Assembly (NCBI RefSeq): GCF_002042885.1
Contig: NZ_MVFY01000004.1
Coordinates: 186,001-250,000, forward strand
DNA: 64,000 nt
From: Citrobacter portucalensis
GTDB lineage: Bacteria > Pseudomonadota > Gammaproteobacteria > Enterobacterales > Enterobacteriaceae
Reading direction: 5' to 3'
The notes beneath the pieces were generated by a model. The model saw only the letters and a program-made list of their open reading frames with translations. It searched no databases and was not told the DNA's origin. A program made the position numbers and the translations under genes. Position 1 is the stretch's first letter. Every line of letters begins with the position of its first letter. Below are positions 58,943-64,000 of this stretch, in pieces.

Positions 58943-60952
58943 ATGAAAACGCGTCAACTTATTACGCTGACAGGGATCGTTGCATTCTCAGGCGGTGTTA
59001 TTTTCCCCACTCAGGCAGAAGAACTCACCGAAACCTCACGCAATAGCGAAGATGAAATGGTGATCACCGCATCCGGGTTCTCGCAGCAAAAGCGCGAAGC
59101 GCCGGCCACCATTTCCGTTATCGATCGTAAAACGCTGGATATTCAGCCGGACCGTAGCATTGGTGAAGCGATTAAAAACCTTCCTGGCGTCTCGGTCACC
59201 AACAGCAGCGGTATGAACGCTGGCAGCATTATGATTCGCGGCATGGACCCGTCCTATACCGCGTTTATGGTCAACAGCGTCAAACAAAATACCGGTGAAT
59301 CTCGCCCTTACGGACATGACATCGGTACTGAAGCCAACTTCTTACCGCCGATGGAGGCCATTGAGCGTATCGAAGTTATCCGCGGGCCCATGTCCTCGCT
59401 GTACGGCTCAGATGCCATCGGCGGTGTGGTCAACGTGATTACCAAAAAACCGTATGGCGCAAAAGAGTGGACGACGGCAATTGCCGCCAATACCTGGCTT
59501 CAGGAACACCAGTATTTGGGTAATACCAGCCAGATGAATCTGTTTACCATGGGGCCGATTGTGCCCGATGTTCTCGGCCTTAGCGTAGCGGCCGACTGGC
59601 TCGACCGTCGCGATGACGATCGCAATAACTATTTCGGCAAACACAACCGTAAATCCGTTGATATGACGCTGGGCCTGGCCGCTAGCGAAAATAACCTGTT
59701 CGACCTCAATGTGGTCATCGGTGAGCAGGAGAAAAACCGTACCCAGAAGCGCGGCGCGCCGTGGTCATGGCTGTTCGATCGTAACGCCGCCACCTTAACG
59801 CATACCGGCTGGTATGCCGACGACACCATTGCAACGACCAACTACATAAATTATGAAAAAGGCCGTTCGAAGTACGTTTATGACGGCCAGTCGCCGCAGT
59901 ATGTACAGATGGAGAACTACGTCGCTAATTCGCAAACCACCTTCACGCTCGACAACCATAAACTGACCGTTGGGGCGAATTTCACCCGCGAAGAGTTGAA
60001 TGACCGCTTTGATGTGGCCAACAAAACGCTGCCCGGATCTGAGCCAGTGACAAAAATCAGCCGTAACGGTTGGGCATTGTTTGCTGAAGACGGCTGGAGC
60101 ATTGACGACTTCATCCTGACCACATCAGCGCGTATGGACCAGGATGATAACTTTGGCACACATATTACGCCGAAAATGTACGGTAACTGGGCCTTCAGCA
60201 ATGACTGGGCGCTGAAGGGCGGCGTTTCCGCAGGTTATAAAAAACCTGAGCTGCGTGCGACATCCAGCGACTTTGTCACCCCATACGGCTCGACCGTACC
60301 TTATCCCTTCCTGACCGTCGGTAACGACGATCTGAAACCAGAACAAAGCGTTAACTCTGAGCTGGGCCTCTACTGGACGGGGAATGCGCTGTCACTGGAT
60401 AGCACAGTCTTCTATACGCAGTTCAAAGACAAAATTGCTGAACAAACCATTTGCGAAACTACATCGACGAATCAGTGCTCCGTGAATGGCTACAAGGCGG
60501 ACTCCGTCAGTAAATACTTCAACGTCAGCAAGGCGGACGTGTACGGCATAGAACTGAATGCCGACTGGCAGATTAGCGCCGATGTAAAAGCCAACGCTAA
60601 CTACACCTGGAACCATAGCGAACAGAAAAGCGGCGTAAACAAAGGCTACGCGCTCAACGATTATCCGCGCCATATGGCGAACCTGTCGCTGAACTGGGCG
60701 GCAACGCAGAGTCTGGACGTATGGAGTACGGTGAATTACCGCAGCAGTAACCGCAACAGCGGCAATAACTATAAGTACGATGACTACACGATGGTCGATG
60801 TAGGCGTACGTTATAAGCTCAATAAGCACACGCAGCTGATGGCAGGGATCTACAACGTGCTGGATGAAGATCCGAAACTGACGACTGCATGGAATGAATC
60901 CGCGCAGGTGGAAGGACGCCGCTATAACCTCGGCGCGCGCGTGGAGTTTTAA
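58943..60952 (+). CDS. TonB-dependent outer-membrane receptor (CirA-like)
   Basis: 669 residues with a signal peptide ending near PTQAEE. The TonB box EDEMVITASGF is followed by the plug domain (SIGEAIKNLPGVSVTNSSGMNAGSIMIRGMDPSY; IEVIRGPMSSLYGSDAIGGVVNVITKKP), then a 22-strand barrel ending in the C-terminal aromatic residue (NLGARVEF). The plug and size resemble catecholate receptors such as CirA, but no ligand can be assigned. Together with the Fur box and the YncE-like partner this predicts uptake of an iron complex or another scarce ligand. Expressed behind an intercistronic hairpin. Confidence 0.92.
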   Translation: MKTRQLITLTGIVAFSGGVIFPTQAEELTETSRNSEDEMVITASGFSQQKREAPATISVIDRKTLDIQPDRSIGEAIKNLPGVSVTNSSGMNAGSIMIRGMDPSYTAFMVNSVKQNTGESRPYGHDIGTEANFLPPMEAIERIEVIRGPMSSLYGSDAIGGVVNVITKKPYGAKEWTTAIAANTWLQEHQYLGNTSQMNLFTMGPIVPDVLGLSVAADWLDRRDDDRNNYFGKHNRKSVDMTLGLAASENNLFDLNVVIGEQEKNRTQKRGAPWSWLFDRNAATLTHTGWYADDTIATTNYINYEKGRSKYVYDGQSPQYVQMENYVANSQTTFTLDNHKLTVGANFTREELNDRFDVANKTLPGSEPVTKISRNGWALFAEDGWSIDDFILTTSARMDQDDNFGTHITPKMYGNWAFSNDWALKGGVSAGYKKPELRATSSDFVTPYGSTVPYPFLTVGNDDLKPEQSVNSELGLYWTGNALSLDSTVFYTQFKDKIAEQTICETTSTNQCSVNGYKADSVSKYFNVSKADVYGIELNADWQISADVKANANYTWNHSEQKSGVNKGYALNDYPRHMANLSLNWAATQSLDVWSTVNYRSSNRNSGNNYKYDDYTMVDVGVRYKLNKHTQLMAGIYNVLDEDPKLTTAWNESAQVEGRRYNLGARVEF

Positions 60953-60958
60953 GCCTTT

Positions 60959-60994
60959 AATAAACAACGCCACCCGAAGGCGGCGTTGTTTATT
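60959..60994. terminator. Bidirectional terminator between the TonB receptor and ytfP
   Basis: AATAAACAACGCC and GGCGTTGTTTATT form a 13-bp perfect stem with a 10-nt loop, T-rich on both strands, between convergent genes. Confidence 0.9.
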
Positions 60995-61009
60995 CTGGTA
61001 GACGATATA

Positions 61010-61354
61010 TCAGTACTGGTCTCTGTCTAACCAGTTACCGCTTTCAATCAGCGTTAAGCCATCAACCGGACGTTGGTACACGTACATCCATGCACTTCCG
61101 TACGGCGTTTGAATTAACTGGCGTGCGTATTCACCGCCGCGGGTACGCAGAGCGTCAAGCTCTGCCAGCGTGGCGTTATCAATACGATAAACTTCCCCGT
61201 GTACTGTTCCATTTCCCGGAACCGCGCCTGGATAGTGGCCCAGGCTGTACAACTGGTAGTTATCGATACTGAAATTTCCCAGCAACAGGGCATTGGTCAT
61301 CCAGTGGCTGTTGCCTTGTTTGGTTCGTAAACTGCCGTAGACAAATATTCGCAT
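61010..61354 (-). CDS. ytfP: Gamma-glutamylcyclotransferase-like protein YtfP
   Basis: 114 residues of the GGCT-like (AIG2/BtrG) family. The N-terminal VYGSLR is the substrate loop and the conserved acidic residue in ELDALRTRGGEY lies at the active site. The in vivo substrate is not established. It begins 2 nt after the tamB stop, so it is the last gene of a tamA-tamB-ytfP type unit. Confidence 0.94.
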   Translation of the reverse strand: MRIFVYGSLRTKQGNSHWMTNALLLGNFSIDNYQLYSLGHYPGAVPGNGTVHGEVYRIDNATLAELDALRTRGGEYARQLIQTPYGSAWMYVYQRPVDGLTLIESGNWLDRDQY

Positions 61355-61356
61355 TG

Positions 61357-64000
<2,644 letters not shown>

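Overview
The window is a piece of an enterobacterial chromosome. The gene order ahr, yjgR, lptGF, pepA, holC, valS, yjgM, miaE, rraB, argI, yjgK, pyrLBI, ridA, mgtA, treRBC, nrdDG, cybC, tldE, darP, mpl, fbp, ytfQRT-yjfF, ppa, ytfP, tamB is the E. coli/Salmonella/Citrobacter backbone. The presence of miaE and the accessory content point to a Citrobacter- or Salmonella-like genus rather than E. coli. This is inference from gene order and protein resemblance; no database was searched.

Left end (1-6700): a genomic-island segment lies on the 3' side of the tRNA-Leu(CAA) gene leuX, a classic integration site. It holds two minus-strand genes that look like a type III Druantia anti-phage system: druH (complete) and the large DEAH-box helicase druE (its 3' part runs off the window). 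No integrase is seen between leuX and druH.

Backbone block (6700-37950): NADPH aldehyde reductase ahr, the HerA-like ATPase yjgR, the LPS-export permeases lptF/lptG, pepA, the holC-valS pair, an acetyltransferase, an unknown membrane protein, the tRNA hydroxylase miaE, rraB, argI with a tandem ARG-box operator, and pyrBI with its leader peptide, attenuator and UTP-sensitive promoter region. Then come ridA, a three-gene TRAP transporter, mgtA with its mgtL leader peptide, the trehalose regulon, and the anaerobic ribonucleotide reductase pair nrdD-nrdG, which are separated by a full 127-bp ERIC element.

Accessory catabolic operon (37958-45417, minus strand): nine co-oriented genes. A PRD protein, a glycine-rich 'SFCGS' protein, a small DUF4312-like protein and two membrane proteins (DUF4311/DUF4310-like) are followed by an amidohydrolase/deacetylase, a DgaE-like ammonia-lyase, a DgaF-like KDGP aldolase and an MtlR/BglG-type PTS-controlled regulator. 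A perfect 20-bp palindrome lies upstream. This is the best candidate for an under-described system: an apparently PTS-linked uptake and degradation route for an unknown, perhaps N-acylated, amino-sugar acid ending in pyruvate and glyceraldehyde-3-phosphate.

Right block (45750-64000): cytochrome b562, tldE, darP, mpl, fbp, a chemoreceptor with almost no periplasmic domain, the galactofuranose ABC transporter ytfQRT-yjfF, ppa, a Fur-box-controlled YncE-like beta-propeller plus TonB-dependent receptor pair, and the 3' ends of the tamB-ytfP unit. REP/BIME palindromes sit in most intergenic spaces. No insertion sequence, CRISPR array or rRNA was seen.
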